This document shows, one piece after another, positions 52,658 through 64,000 of a stretch of 64,000 bases of DNA (within the stretch, counting starts at the first letter, position 1; each line of letters opens with the position of its first letter). The notes beneath the pieces are model-generated. The model made no database searches and had not been told where the DNA came from. It saw only the letters and a list, made by a program, of their open reading frames with translations. The stretch is from NCBI GenBank assembly GCA_003640385.1, contig RCAB01000029.1, forward strand, positions 1-64,000, read 5' to 3'. The position numbers were made by a program, and so were the translations under genes. Source of the DNA: Setaria digitata. Taxonomy: Eukaryota; Nematoda; Chromadorea; Rhabditida; Setariidae.

Positions 52658-55600
52658 TTCATGCTTGTTTGGTAGAGTTAAATATTAATTTAAAGAGAAA
52701 AAAAGAATTGTATGAATAAATCTAAGCTATACTGGCCACTAATTAAGATAATTACTCACTAATTTATTTAGATTCAACAACTAGTTATTTTCAGTCGTGA
52801 CACTACAATTTCTAGATATCATCTAGCTTAAGAAGGCTTTCTTTTGAATAATAAAGCAATATCTTCTGAAAGTCCATTTACACGTTTTTTTACTTCTTCG
52901 TTACCAAAACATTTTCGATGTTTTTTTGTTAATTTAATTTCTCCGAAATTTTAATTGTAATCGATTTTGTGCACTGATTCTTTCAGTCCTAACTTCCAAA
53001 ATTTCTAAATTCTGATCTTAGCCTTTACAATCCTACCGCTTCACTAGAGCTATCAATGATTAATTAATTTCTATGTTGGCAAATGCGATACATCCTCATT
53101 CAGAGAAACGATGCCAAGTTATTTCTAATCGAGAATGTCGAAAAGGTCAAAAGTAATAGTTGTTGATGCACACAGGTCACGACTGGATAACAAATCCTGC
53201 AGCTGTAATACACGGAATCAGAAAGAAGTTACAAGCTGAAATATATAATGTTGAAATGAAAACGAAAGGCATCAATCAAACTGCTCGAACATTTGGTGTG
53301 CGAAACTTTTTAGATGATATGCAGACGAAAAAGGAAAGAAAAGTTGAAGGAATGAGTGGGAGTTATATGGAAAAGTTGGCTAGAGCTTGCTACACCGATG
53401 ACGATGGTATATGATTTGTTAAGATAGCATGAAATTTTAGCTAATAGGCCAGTAAAAGATTAAGAAATTTTAAGCTTAATGTTAAACCGAATTTATTTGA
53501 ATAATTTTGTTAAATTTTTCAAATTTTTTGTTTAAGAAATCACTTTAAGTCTTGCTGGAATTTCTTTAAACTAGATGAAGAGGCAAGTTTTCAGATGCTA
53601 CTGATAATGATGATCAAAAAAGGAACATTTTAGTGATGCATACTAACAAGGCCAATAATTTCTTAATGAATAAAATGAAGGTATGAAACTTTCAGATAGG
53701 TTATTTTTAACTATAGGAATTATTGAAAGTCATTGTAAAGTGCTTGTTCTGATATCATTTATATGAGGAAGCTGTTGCAATACAATTAAATAATTAATAG
53801 AAATAGAAATAATAGCGAAATAAATGAGTGATTAAAGGGTACAGGAAATAATCAACAGTGCTTTTACGTGACCAAGAATTGCGTCCTAACTGCTACGTCA
53901 CCGTTTGAACGACGTATTGGCATGAACTTGGGCGAATGTGCACAATTCTGTTCAAGGTAGGCGGAAAATCTTCGACGTAGAAATAACTGAAATGAAATGA
54001 TTCGTTCAAGTAGTTGCAGGGATTAATTAATTGATTGGTTTCTTTTTAATTATCTGGAGAAATTTTCATTTAGTTTACCTGGCTGTCTTTCGGCATCCTT
54101 TTCATCACGCTTCTCAATCTGCGATACTTATCACTTCAAATTTGGCTCGCGTGGAAAAAAAATGATAAAAATGGCATGGCATTACTATTTGGAACCACAG
54201 CCCAGTTATGCTCCTGGATGCTCAACGGGTTATTTATGGATGTATTTCTTAGTATGAGCCTTATATATATTTTACGTTAAAGACTGAAAAATCTCTTCAA
54301 TAACTACTAATCAGTACTGAATATATTGATAATAATAATAAATAATAACAATGATAACGACAATAATAATGATAATAATATTAAATAATAGTAATAATAA
54401 TAAACAATAATAATAAATAGTAATAATAATAATAATAATAACAGTAATGAAACAATAGTTATCAAATAATAGATTCCTGATAATAACGTAAGTGAGAGTA
54501 GCCTAAATTCTGACAGCTTAAGTAATGATAACTTTGTGATAATATCTCTGGCAGAGTATTTTGTAGAGCAGTTTACTTATTTTTTTTTTTTTTTTTTATG
54601 TTTCTTCCTTTTGTTACGATTAATTTCTTCTGTCTTCTTTTTCAGAGAGTTTTTTAAATCAAATGACAATAAATAAAGCATTTAAGAAAGGAAAGCAATC
54701 GATAACAAAGTAAGTAATCTAATATAAACTTACTAGCTTGTTCTGAACACCTATCCGTTTGTAATTCCATCATTTGCTCGTTAGTTATTTAAATTTATAT
54801 AGAACAGTAAATTCGCTACTACATTATCCTTTTTTCCATCAATTCATTCTGCAGCAAACCAGAAGAAATAGCTTCTACCGGAAAGAAATCAAGATTTCCC
54901 GTTTATCGTGATTCTTCATCGTTAAAAAATCATGGTACAGATAATGAAGAATACGGTACGGTTGTTGAATTTCAGTCTACCCTTTGCCTTACTTTTACCC
55001 TTTGCTAGTTAAATTTGAGATAAGAAACTGAAACAAGAATGAACGATTGATTAGAAACTGAAAATAATTTGTAGGTGGAAAGCAATTTAAAATCCCTAAA
55101 ATTTCAGTTTGTTCAGAGGGTGAGAATATTTTGTTGACAAAAACGCCTGGATGGCGAATAGCAATATTGAACGGTCGTAAGCGAAGATATTTCACATCTG
55201 AAGAAGACTGTATTCAGTCATGTTATAGAAATAAGGTTAAAGTTCTCATTTTGCTCGTTACTTTTTGATTGAAAAAAGAAACTAGTTCAAGTCCTAGTAT
55301 TTCATTCAAAAAAAAAAAAAAAGATATAGCTCAAGCTAACATTTATAGAAGAAAAAAGAAAATTTAAAAATTATAAAAGAAAGCACTAATTTTTACAAGG
55401 ATAAATTTGAATATTTCAGTACAAAAAAACGGTTTATTCTTGCTCCTCAGCAACATTTGAGAAGGATTCAAGTCGATGCAATTTATATTCAACAATATCT
55501 CCGGCTAACTATACTTTGATACGTGATACTTCGGCTGTTCACTATGAGAAGAATTGCTTTCCTAGTATGAAAAGTTGCTTTAAATTTTGAAATTAAAATT

Positions 55601-56366
55601 ATTTCAAATTTTTCCCTCATTGCTTTTGCAAAAATAAACACGATGAAATTTAAATTTTATTTTGGAATTTGCAGGACAAATCAAAGAACTATGCGATGGA
55701 GCGCTTATTGAACGTCAACCACAACGTGTACTTCTCACGTTTCCTGGTGCTATTTTGACGACATCTACGTTAGTGAATTGTCTATTGAACTGTTTCCTCT
55801 CAGTTCAAAATGGTCGAGCATTTCAGTGCCATTCGTTGATGTATTTTTATGAGGTCAGATTGTACTCTTCTTAATTCGAATGCTAATTAGCAACTGCAGT
55901 TATCTGTTTAATTAAATTAATCAATTTTCCTCCGCCAATTAATGCAACAATTTTGACATCGTTCATTTCTTATTTCAAGAAATAAATGCATTAAAATGAG
56001 TTAATTTTCAGCAAGAAGTGGATAATTGTATACTAAATAGCAGATCACAAAGCAGTCAGCCAGATAGTTTAAAGGAAGAAACATTCTCAGCTGTTGATTA
56101 TTTTGGTTTGGATGAATGTTTAGATATTTCTTATACGGTTAAGTTCTTTTCCTATATTTTTAAGAAAATTTTAGCTTCCTTTGTAAAATCTACGCAGAGT
56201 ATTTTCCTTTTAAAAGATTAGTTATTTAAATTTTCAGGATGAAGAATTAAGAAACAAAGAAGCAAATCCATTTCGGACACATCGATATAGGGAAAACATC
56301 AGAAATTTCCAGAGAAACGAGGGAAGCAAATTTAGTAATGCCCAAGCTCCATATTTTAAATGGTGA
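45855..56366 (+). CDS. Large probably secreted protein with three PAN/apple-like modules (19 exons mapped, 5' end open)
   Basis: Exons: 45855-46017, 47220-47328, 47501-47635, 49007-49133, 49603-50029, 50125-50828, 51320-51495, 51695-51818, 53176-53406, 53595-53680, 53838-53956, 54074-54251, 54648-54709, 54855-54955, 55108-55235, 55420-55564, 55675-55853, 56012-56137 and 56238-56366. They join in phase to about 1,150 codons and a TGA. The N-terminal two thirds are Ser/Thr/Asn/Asp-rich and probably disordered. The C-terminal third holds three cysteine modules resembling PAN domains, with landmarks QQCFYVTKNC...GECAQFCS, VCSEGEN...EEDCIQSCY and ELCDGAL...VNCLLNCF. Such modules occur in nematode cuticle and sensory-matrix proteins. 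I see no membrane segment in the mapped part. The first mapped exon starts in phase 1, so a 5' exon with a signal peptide is expected upstream. The boundary at 54251/54648 is uncertain: CAG|AG or CAGAG|AGT. I do not recognise a named orthologue. Confidence 0.82.
54327..54451. repeat. AAT trinucleotide repeat in an intron
   Basis: Imperfect AAT/ATA units fill this part of the intron between exons ending at 54251 and starting at 54648 of the PAN-domain gene. Confidence 0.9.
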
Positions 56367-57360
56367 TTTTGAAGCAGCTTCCAGAGATTAACGACAAAAG
56401 AAGGCTGCCTTTGTTAATTGCAATTCGAATTCAGTTTCGGACTTCCAGTAATTTGGAACTCGTTTTTTTTCGTGTCCCTTCATTTATTTGTTTTCTCATC
56501 CTTACCAAAACTATTTAGACTTCAAGTAAAGTTACTGGAAATGAAAAACGAAGCAAACATGAGTCAAATCTCCAATAATTCCCAGTATAACCTTTTAGTG
56601 AAAAATACCTGAAAAGTTGCTCATGGATCTACACTGCTGATCCTTTCCTTTTTTCATGCCCGATCTCCTACCCTACAAAAAATGAATCTTTAACATTTCA
56701 GTAAGTTTCTTGTACAGTGATCTAAAACGCTACTGGATGCCCAAAGAAAACGATTAATTATACACTCTGGCCCCGTTACTCACTTTTTTTCTTTTTAAAT
56801 TNAACATTTTTTCTTTTTAAAATAATCAAGTTGTACAATTGCTATTTGAGTTTTGCTATCTGATTGTTGCACATATGAAAGAAAATTTTTATTAAATGTT
56901 TTATTTTTAATAAATTTAAAAATCCCTCTCCAAATGATTCCAACGAAGCAGAAAATGAAAATTACTCTGACGATATGAGCAAAATTTTATNTTTTTTCTT
57001 TTTAAATTACTCAAGTTGTACAATTGCTATTTGAGTTTTGCTATCTGATTGTTGCACATATGAAAGAAAATTTTTATTAAATGTTTTATTTTTAATAAAT
57101 TTAAAAATCCCTCTCCAAATGATTCCAACGAAGCAGAAAATGAAAATTACTCTGACGATATGAGCAAAATTTTATTCTACAACAACAAAAATTACTTAAA
57201 CTCGACTATTTTCATCCTTATCTATGATTAAATGAATGATTCGTTCTTTCAAAGAATAAACAAATAAAAAATTTAATTCAATGGCCTATTTATTTATGCA
57301 CCTAGATATTGACGCTCCCACTTAGCGCTCTGATAGTCTAAACCTCGAATTTTATTTCCA
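56367..57360. other. 3' flank of the PAN-domain gene with assembly joins
   Basis: No gene is supported. Most of the segment is the duplicated block around the N characters at 56802 and 56991. An AATAAA at 57255-57260 could serve the PAN-domain gene. Confidence 0.5.
56807..57175. repeat. About 184-base duplication across assembly Ns (likely artefact)
   Basis: The block at about 56807-56990 is repeated at about 56992-57175 (offset 185), separated by an N at 56991. A further N at 56802 is preceded by the same TTTTTCTTTTTAAATT start. The copies differ only near the homopolymer-rich left end. Confidence 0.85.
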
Positions 57361-57618
57361 CTAGAGGAAAAGAACAAGGGCAACCATGCATTCAGCAATA
57401 TTAAATCGCATTTGAATATTCATATAATAAAATAGGAGTGCGGCTAGTGAATTGAATCTAGCACTTAACATATTTAACTGAGCAATTTCATCGTCATTGG
57501 AAATTCCCAGCGGAATCTTCCCAGCATGCAGTAATACTAGGCTCACTAATTGACTTCCGGACCTGCTTACATTTGCAGTGCTACGTTTAATGTGTTTAAT
57601 TATTTATTAAACACACTT
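57361..57618 (-). other. Unidentified open frame, possible terminal exon
   Basis: The frame runs about 85 codons to a TAG at 57361. Its composition is not low-complexity: LHAGKIPLGISNDDEIAQL, then MLSARFNSLAALLFYYMN, then AECMVALVLFL. I could not place matching upstream exons or recognise a family, and open frames of this size also arise by chance in this sequence. It may be a real last exon of a minus-strand gene or a chance frame. Confidence 0.22.
57592..57614. repeat. Short hairpin
   Basis: GTGTTTAAT and its exact reverse complement ATTAAACAC are separated by five bases. A second palindromic stretch (AAATATCTTAAAGATATTT) lies about 15 bases downstream. Confidence 0.6.
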
Positions 57619-60600
57619 TACTATTTAAAATATCTTAAAGATATTTAATAATATGGGAATTGCCCCATAAGTCTCATCGGAAATCTTCAGTGAAAGTAGA
57701 AAGCTGAAGGTCGAAAACTCCACAACAGTACTCGAAAGAAAAAAAAAAATGACCGTTTTAATTTCTTATACAATAGTGAACTTTTAGACACCTAAATCCT
57801 TGTAGCATTAACCGATAGACAAGCCAAAATTTTCCAATTCAATTAAGAAATTTCTTCTATAGAAGGAAGAAAACGAAAACAGATTTTTTTCTAGTATTCT
57901 CAAAAGCGGTAATGGTGATTCCGCTTCAAAGCTGCACTGAAACAATACAAAAGAAATAACACAGAGATTTACTCCAGCCAAAAATTTTAATCCAAAAAAA
58001 TTAAACAACTGATAGTAGAAATCGAATAAGTGAAAATCACCTTAGGGTATTACAATCACTAAGTAACGTGAAAAAGAATGTAAAGATAACAGATCTACCG
58101 AGTACTGAATAATCAACACTTCTTTTTTTCTCTTCTATTTAATCACGACAGCATTCTTGTAGAATTTATGGCCTTAATTTCAAAAATTACTCTAAAGATT
58201 TTTTTTTTCAAAATACCAAACAATTACAAATACAAGATATATATTCTCTAACAAAATGACAAGAAATGAATGAGGAAAAAAAGTGCTTTCAGAAGAAATA
58301 ATTTTTTAAAAGTAAATTTTACTTGAATTGCCATCAAACTGTAGCATGTTTAAAGCCTGCTAAAATCTTTCAACGATAAACTAAATAACAACCATACTGA
58401 GGAGAAATACATTATCGAGATACTTGGTCAAGAAACGCACAAAAAGCATGCATGGAAGAGCACAAAAAAAATATTAAAAACTAAAAACAGAGCATCATTT
58501 TTTATCAAATCTACATGTACGCTCAAAATTATCATACGACAAACAATCGATAAGGCCAAAAATGAAGCCGGAATGGAAACTATATGAAAATTTCTTTTTC
58601 CGAAACATTGGAAAGTTGAAGAATCTATCTTCACACTAATTACATTAATATAGGATGAAAAGGCCAAAAGTTTAATGAATGGCAAGCAATCTTTCGCATG
58701 TGTTTGCAAGCAACAATTTAACAAGGAAAAACATACTGAAAATTAAAACAAGTCAAATAAAAAGATTTAGAGCACACCGAGAAGTACCAGACATTATCAT
58801 CCGACCATTCTAGTTAATACTTGTATTTATCACCGTCCTAACGGTCTTTTAAAATGCAAAAGCCTGGAAGATCCAAAAAAAGTTGTGTTTAGTGAAAAAA
58901 CCTCATTAGTCACGCATGATACTCTACCCAGTTCCTGCGAATAAAACAGATGACTCTAAAGTCTACTATTTCGGAAATATGAGACAAAGCATGTCCTTGT
59001 TTTGTTAATACAATGTTTTCCATGAGAATTCAAAAAAGGAAGTGTTCTGACAATAAGAAAAATTAAAGGCCATTTAAAATGATACAGCTCCTAAGTCCTC
59101 AAATCTGAAAAACTTGAGTTCGAAAAACGTGTCAGAATAAATTAAATTTCAAGAAGTTAAAACAAATACTATGCTTTTTGATCTCCTTAATGAAAAAACT
59201 TGCAATGGAACGATGTAAAGTGATCAAATGGAGTGGTTCAATAAAAATTTGCTAATAATCCAAACTTCAGAAGAATTTGATGTAAAGAAAGAAATAAGCA
59301 CGACGGTACAATGAAATCAAACAACTCACAAGTAAACATACTATGTTGCAGAAACTCAGAAAAGTATATCGATTACGAGAAGTGAATAAAAATGTATTTT
59401 TGCATTCTTCAAGCAAAATCAAGTTACCTAATTGAATTAGCTTCTCTGTGCAGAAAGTGAAACAGAAATATTTTTCATTTTCAAGAAAGGAAATTTTCAT
59501 TAAAGCTGCGTGACGGAAGCTGCAACTTCCGAGAATTCTTTGCTCAGCTGTCTTACCCGCTGCTATGATTAGTCCTGAAATGTACAAATCTGCCCACAGC
59601 GTTTTAAAAGTTAACAGAAGAGAGATAAAATGCACAATAAGAGTGGCACTGCTAAAAAAATCCCAACTTCACAAAATTAACTGAAGTTCGAAATTAAAAT
59701 CTAAATATGTGCGGCCTATATAAAGCTTTGGGGATCTCAACATAGTTCTTCAATCTAAACCCTAATTTTAGGCAAATTAATCATAACACTACAGCTGATA
59801 GATAGTACCCTTCAAATAATTTGTGCTCTGATCAAAATAATAGAGGTTTTAGAGGGACGACATATACAAAGAAAAAAAAAAAGGAAAAAAAAAAGATTGG
59901 TGATGACAAACTCAAGAAAATTCCCATGAGACACTGTTTCAAACTCTTGCGTTTCAAAAACAACAACATAAAAAATGAAAGTAGAATCAATACACTGAAT
60001 GGCATTAAGCGGAATGGTGTAAGATCAAGGAAAAAATTTTAATAAGTAACGCCGACTGCTGCATTAAAAAGAACAAAGTTTGAAAGCACCTAAAATGAAC
60101 AAATCGTCATAAAGCAATGACAGCATATGACGAACATTGAAAAGTGCAAGAAAAAGCATAGCAATAATAATTAACTGAAACTATAAGTGACAAATAGTTG
60201 AACATACCTAAACTAATTGCATTCACATTCCTTTTTAAGCCATTCCAAAAACACCAAAGCTATCAGTTTGCACACTTCACAACCTTACACTCGAAATTTA
60301 ACGAAAAAATTTCAAAGTATAATGTAATTCCTTTCTCTGACAAACACGCACAAAAAAAGAAACATGTCACATAAACAATGTGCTGTTCCAAAAAAAAACA
60401 TGGCAAAGTGCAAATGGGTTAAAAAAAAAAGTTCAGTTTTTATCCCCAAATTCTCTTCATGCGTATGAAGTCGACAATTTCCATTTAAACAGATAATGAA
60501 GCTGGCTGATAATTTGCGAGGGACTTTTACATCACAGCAAGTTTCAAAAACACTGCTATACAGTTAACTCGAAAATATCAATTAAACTGAACAGCCTAAA

Positions 60601-60740
60601 ACATAGCACCTTGCTTCCGTGAAAAACTTGGCTTAGTTTAGTAAATATTGGTTAGTTTCATAAGGCCACTGATCAATGTACAATTTTTAAAAAATATCCT
60701 ACAAAGTTGTGAACAAAGAAAAAAAATATTACCCAAATAG
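57619..60740. other. Downstream region of the ABHD17 gene, A-rich on the plus strand
   Basis: No coding gene is supported. Unlike most of the window, the plus strand is visibly A-rich here (so T-rich on the ABHD17 sense strand), with many poly-A runs. This could reflect a long 3' UTR of the minus-strand ABHD17 gene, but no transcript evidence is available. The longest open frame (minus, 59267-59635, 122 codons) has no family resemblance. Confidence 0.45.
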
Positions 60741-63058
60741 TTAGGAAGTGGCATGTGAAGCAGCTGAAGTTGCTGTTGTGGTGGTACTGCACTCCCTGCC
60801 TCTATAAGCTTCATTTTCTATGAATGCTCTCAGTCGGTCAAGATAAGCTGCATGTAGTTCGACATCATTATGGCCTGCGCCAGGCACCCAAAGTGGCTCG
60901 ACTGAGGAAGGGCAATGTTCGTAAATGGATACACCATGCGAAAAGTCGATCACCTGAAAAAAAAAATGACTGCACCAAACACCAAACAAATTTATTGTTT
61001 TGACTACTGTTATGAAAAATAGAAGCAACTACTTACAACTTTAGAAGATGGCCATGACAATTATATAAATTAGTCAAGTATAGTAATGTGAAACACTCAC
61101 AGATAATACTAAGCAAATATATGCAGAAGCAATATGAATTGAGGAGAGCTTACAATCGCAAAAAAAAAATAAATTTTAACGATGACTAACCTCGTCGTCA
61201 GTACCATGGATAACCAATGTTGGACAACTCACACGTGCTACTTTATCGATAGATGGAAAAGCGTCACAACACCACGTTCGTTGCGTTCCAGGAAATGCCA
61301 CGCGCATTCCTGACATGAGCGGCGAATGTAAAATAAGTGCTGCGACAGAGCTTTCGGTGCTTGCCAAATCTACACTTGGAACAGTTCCTAAATGCAAAAA
61401 ATGAAACGAGTTTATCAATCGTTGATTTCACTTCAAAAATACCATAAACTGCAAAAAAAGTGATTATTTCTTTTCTGAAGCTGAATGGATGAAAAAAAAG
61501 GAAAAAAAAAACTGCACTTACCAATTGACTGACCATAAAGAATAATTTGATTTAAAGGCATCTGATATCTTGAACGCAGTGCAGCTAACGCGGCTGCAAT
61601 ATCAGCGTAAAGATTCTTCTCTGATGGCTTACCACTAGAACAACCGTATCCTGTAAACATTACGGCCTATAGATTAAATAAAAAGAAACAATATTCTTGA
61701 AAGGGTAATAATGTCAGCTGCGAAATAATTAAGACCATATCTCTATTTTTAAAAATTCTGAACTTTATAAAACTCGGAATACCAGGAACAAAGAAAGTTC
61801 AAAATACAAGACCAATTTTCATAACAATTAACAATTATGGCAAAAAACTGGCTCGGCAAAATAATCTAACAGTCGATTATAGAGCATGCAACAGCCCAAT
61901 TAAAAGTAATTGCTTTTTTGAAACTTTCACTCATCACTGTTCACCAGTGAAGTACTCTGAAATCTAATTCTTCTCATTTTTTGAACACACTATGACGTTC
62001 TTTCTAGTATGCGATTTTCCCTTCGCTTTTTTTTTCCTTAGAGCTAAAATGATGAATGGGCAACAGAAAGTTTACTATGAAGAAATGCTCGACAAGTTCA
62101 CAAACCTAGTTTTCAAATTTTCTTGAGAAATGCTTAAATGCTTCAAGTCAAAATATTTACAAAAGAGTCAGAAATAAACACCTGAATAATCATAGCTGAA
62201 AACATTGCATCCGAGACGAAAACCAAGTCCATAATAAAAGCTACACATCTGTCCTAGATCTACCGCGTTGCCATGCGAAAATAATAACGTGAAACGAGCG
62301 TCGCCACATGGTTTAACGTACATACAAACAATGTCATTTCTGAAATTCATTTTATTAAGTTCCAGAAATTCGATTAGATGAAGGCCTGAGAACATCTGCG
62401 GGAAGACATGTTACATAGCAATACAAGCTGAAGTTGCGAAAATTCTCAAACTCACCCTTAAAATTCATTCATTATTTCTATTAAAAAAAAAAACATAACA
62501 GATCTGCAAACAAAAACGAAAAAAAAAAAAAACCTCCTCCGTGTCCGAGTATGGAATACATCAATATTACGGAGTTCATCATAGCCATGTGGCCAATCTG
62601 CCCGTCCTTCCACTAATTCTAATGAAGTGCTGAAAACAATACTTCACAGAGGGAATCACCAATTCATGATAGCAATTTTAAATAAATAAAATTAATTAGG
62701 AAAACCTGTTCACAGATTTGTTCTACCACGAAACCATGACAAGCCTGTCTAATTTCCAATGCTATGTTCACGTAGAGTCATTGACCGAGGAATCATAATT
62801 CTTATAACAGTGGTTAGCAAATGCTAAAACGATAATTACAAAAAGGAATAAAAGTACCACTCACAATTGAGAATCGTGTTTCACAATACGGTAACTTGCT
62901 TCAGGTGGCATGAAGGCTAATTTCGAGACGATTGAGGAAGGCAGAGGGGGACAACAAAAAAGGCAACATAAATCTTTCACGGACACTCGGCCGCCACCAC
63001 CACCACTCTGAGAACCTATCTGTGTTGTCATAGTGGTGACCTCAGCAGCTGTTTGCAT
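60741..63058 (-). CDS. abhd17: ABHD17-type protein depalmitoylase, 6 exons
   Basis: Exons in transcription order are 63058-62865, 62629-62534, 62339-62182, 61650-61522, 61387-61191 and 60953-60741, giving 328 codons plus stop. This compares with about 290-330 in human ABHD17A-C. Family members are alpha/beta-hydrolase serine thioesterases that remove palmitate from N-Ras, PSD-95 and similar proteins. The N-terminal cysteine cluster [12 protein letters not shown], which is palmitoylated for membrane targeting in the family, is present, followed by [11 protein letters not shown]. Core motifs are [37 protein letters not shown], the nucleophile elbow YGQSIG, the acid in HGTDDEVIDF, and the histidine in GAGHNDVEL. 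The triad is complete. The start is the first in-frame ATG; a second Met at 63031 is possible. The N-terminus carries a Gly-rich insert and the C-terminus a Thr/Ser/Ala tail beyond the usual end. Confidence 0.93.
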
Positions 63059-64000
63059 TGCCAAAAGCAATAACAACAGGAGCGAGTCTAACAAACCATT
63101 GTCACTTGAAATGAGAGATCTGCAAAAGAAAAGACAAAATCAAAAGAAGTGAATTGATTATGACGTTGAGAACGAGTTTCCAAATGTTGCGTAGATCTAT
63201 TAATAAAGAACTCCATCGAATTTACAAATAAAAACTTTGACAGGATCTTTCCTTTGGAGTAGAGAGAGAAATAGAAAAGAGGAAAACTTAACATGCAACG
63301 AAGGAAATATCGTAGATGAATTGAATTTTCAACGATGATTAGCAAAACACACATGAACTATTACTTCAAGTCGAAGTTTATAGCATCAAAATCACGGAAA
63401 CATTTTAAAACTGTTTCAGAGAATTATTTTTTTAAAAATTTTTACGCAAAAACCAATTTCTTAACTACTGAACACTGCCAGACAGAGAGCCCATGACAGA
63501 CAGACTGACAGATGGCGCCAACATTCATAATTCAAAATCGCTCCAAATAATCGTGAAACTTTTCGTAATTCAAAATGGCAGGTAGGCAAGTAGGGATGTA
63601 CATACATGAAATTAGAGTGCGGACAGACATTCGGATAGCGCAAATGCTCGCAATTTTAAGTGGTAAACAGACATGCAGGTAGCTCAATTGTCTGTGGTTC
63701 AAAGTGACCAAAGGATATGCAGGTGGCGCAAATGTCCCCAGAGTTACCGACGAGGGCGAACGGCGCAAATGGCAGCACCTCAGTGTGGTAGAAGAAAAAA
63801 GAACTAATCTGGACGACTAGGAGAAAATGACATTGCCTTGACCTCCCGATGAAGACTAGCAATACATCACACACCGACCCACCCACCCTCAATATCCAAT
63901 CTTTTGCAAAATTCGTCCTCCTACTCACAGCAATCTTCGTCACAGTAAAATTCATTACAATGAGGCGATATGACAACATCATGATTCACACATTATATAT
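63059..64000. promoter_or_regulatory. Upstream region of the ABHD17 gene
   Basis: On the minus strand an acceptor CTTTTGCAG ends about 60 bases upstream of the start codon, a possible trans-splice site or 5' UTR intron end. Further upstream no gene is seen. The stretch 63479-63775 is GC-richer and built of degenerate repeats sharing CAGACA, GCAGGTAG and GCGCAAATG motifs. Several overlapping short frames on the minus strand read through it in different registers, which argues against coding. Confidence 0.4.

Noticed and set aside
59267..59635. Minus-strand open frame of 122 codons
   Set aside because: No recognisable family, no convincing splice context, and T-rich composition typical of untranslated sequence.
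1..64000. tRNA or rRNA genes, Wolbachia-derived inserts, transposase genes
   Set aside because: I looked for tRNA B-box-like segments with a matching cloverleaf, bacterial-type coding stretches and transposase or reverse-transcriptase motifs, and saw none that I could support by eye.

Overview
The window looks like nuclear DNA from a nematode, most likely a spirurid or filarial worm. It is AT-rich, with frequent poly-T and poly-A runs and many short exons. Introns mostly end in TTTCAG or TTTTAG and are often only 100-400 bases long. The protein families are typical of animals. The species cannot be named from the sequence alone. Single N characters at 13461, 16596, 34560, 56802 and 56991 mark joins in a draft assembly, and three of these joins are flanked by near-identical copies that are probably artefacts.

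Layout. From 0.5 to 13 kb four genes are packed closely: FITM2-like (+, 566-2650), pyroglutamyl-peptidase I (-, 3835-5394), a KIAA1143/DUF4604 homologue (+, 6061-7272) and a phospholipase-B/GDSL-like type I membrane protein (-, about 9348-12985). Their orientations alternate, so the window shows two convergent 3' ends and a divergent promoter between the peptidase and the KIAA1143 homologue. From about 13 to 30.9 kb there is a long stretch with no gene I can support; it holds microsatellites, AT hairpins, short degenerate repeats and one possible coding island near 13.2 kb. From 30.9 to 35.5 kb lies a PFTAIRE-type cyclin-dependent kinase (CDK14/15 family, +) with a complete kinase domain but an unresolved 5' exon. 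From 35.5 to 45.8 kb is a second gene-poor stretch, whose main feature is a very uniform array of 16 copies of a 38-bp unit. From 45.9 to 56.4 kb a long gene (+, at least 19 exons) encodes a Ser/Thr/Asn-rich, probably extracellular protein ending in three cysteine-rich PAN/apple-like modules. From 60.7 to 63.1 kb is an ABHD17-type depalmitoylase (-).

Exon boundaries were built by hand by following reading phase through each splice junction. In the FITM2, PGPEP1, KIAA1143, CDK, PAN and ABHD17 models the phases close across the modelled exons, which is the main support for them. The genes do not form an operon-like pathway: they cover ER lipid metabolism, peptide turnover, cell-cycle or Wnt-type kinase signalling, protein depalmitoylation and extracellular matrix or surface proteins. 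The most unusual observations are the apparently degenerate active site of the phospholipase-B-like protein, a tandem duplication across a splice donor in the KIAA1143 homologue, and the homogeneous 38-bp minisatellite.
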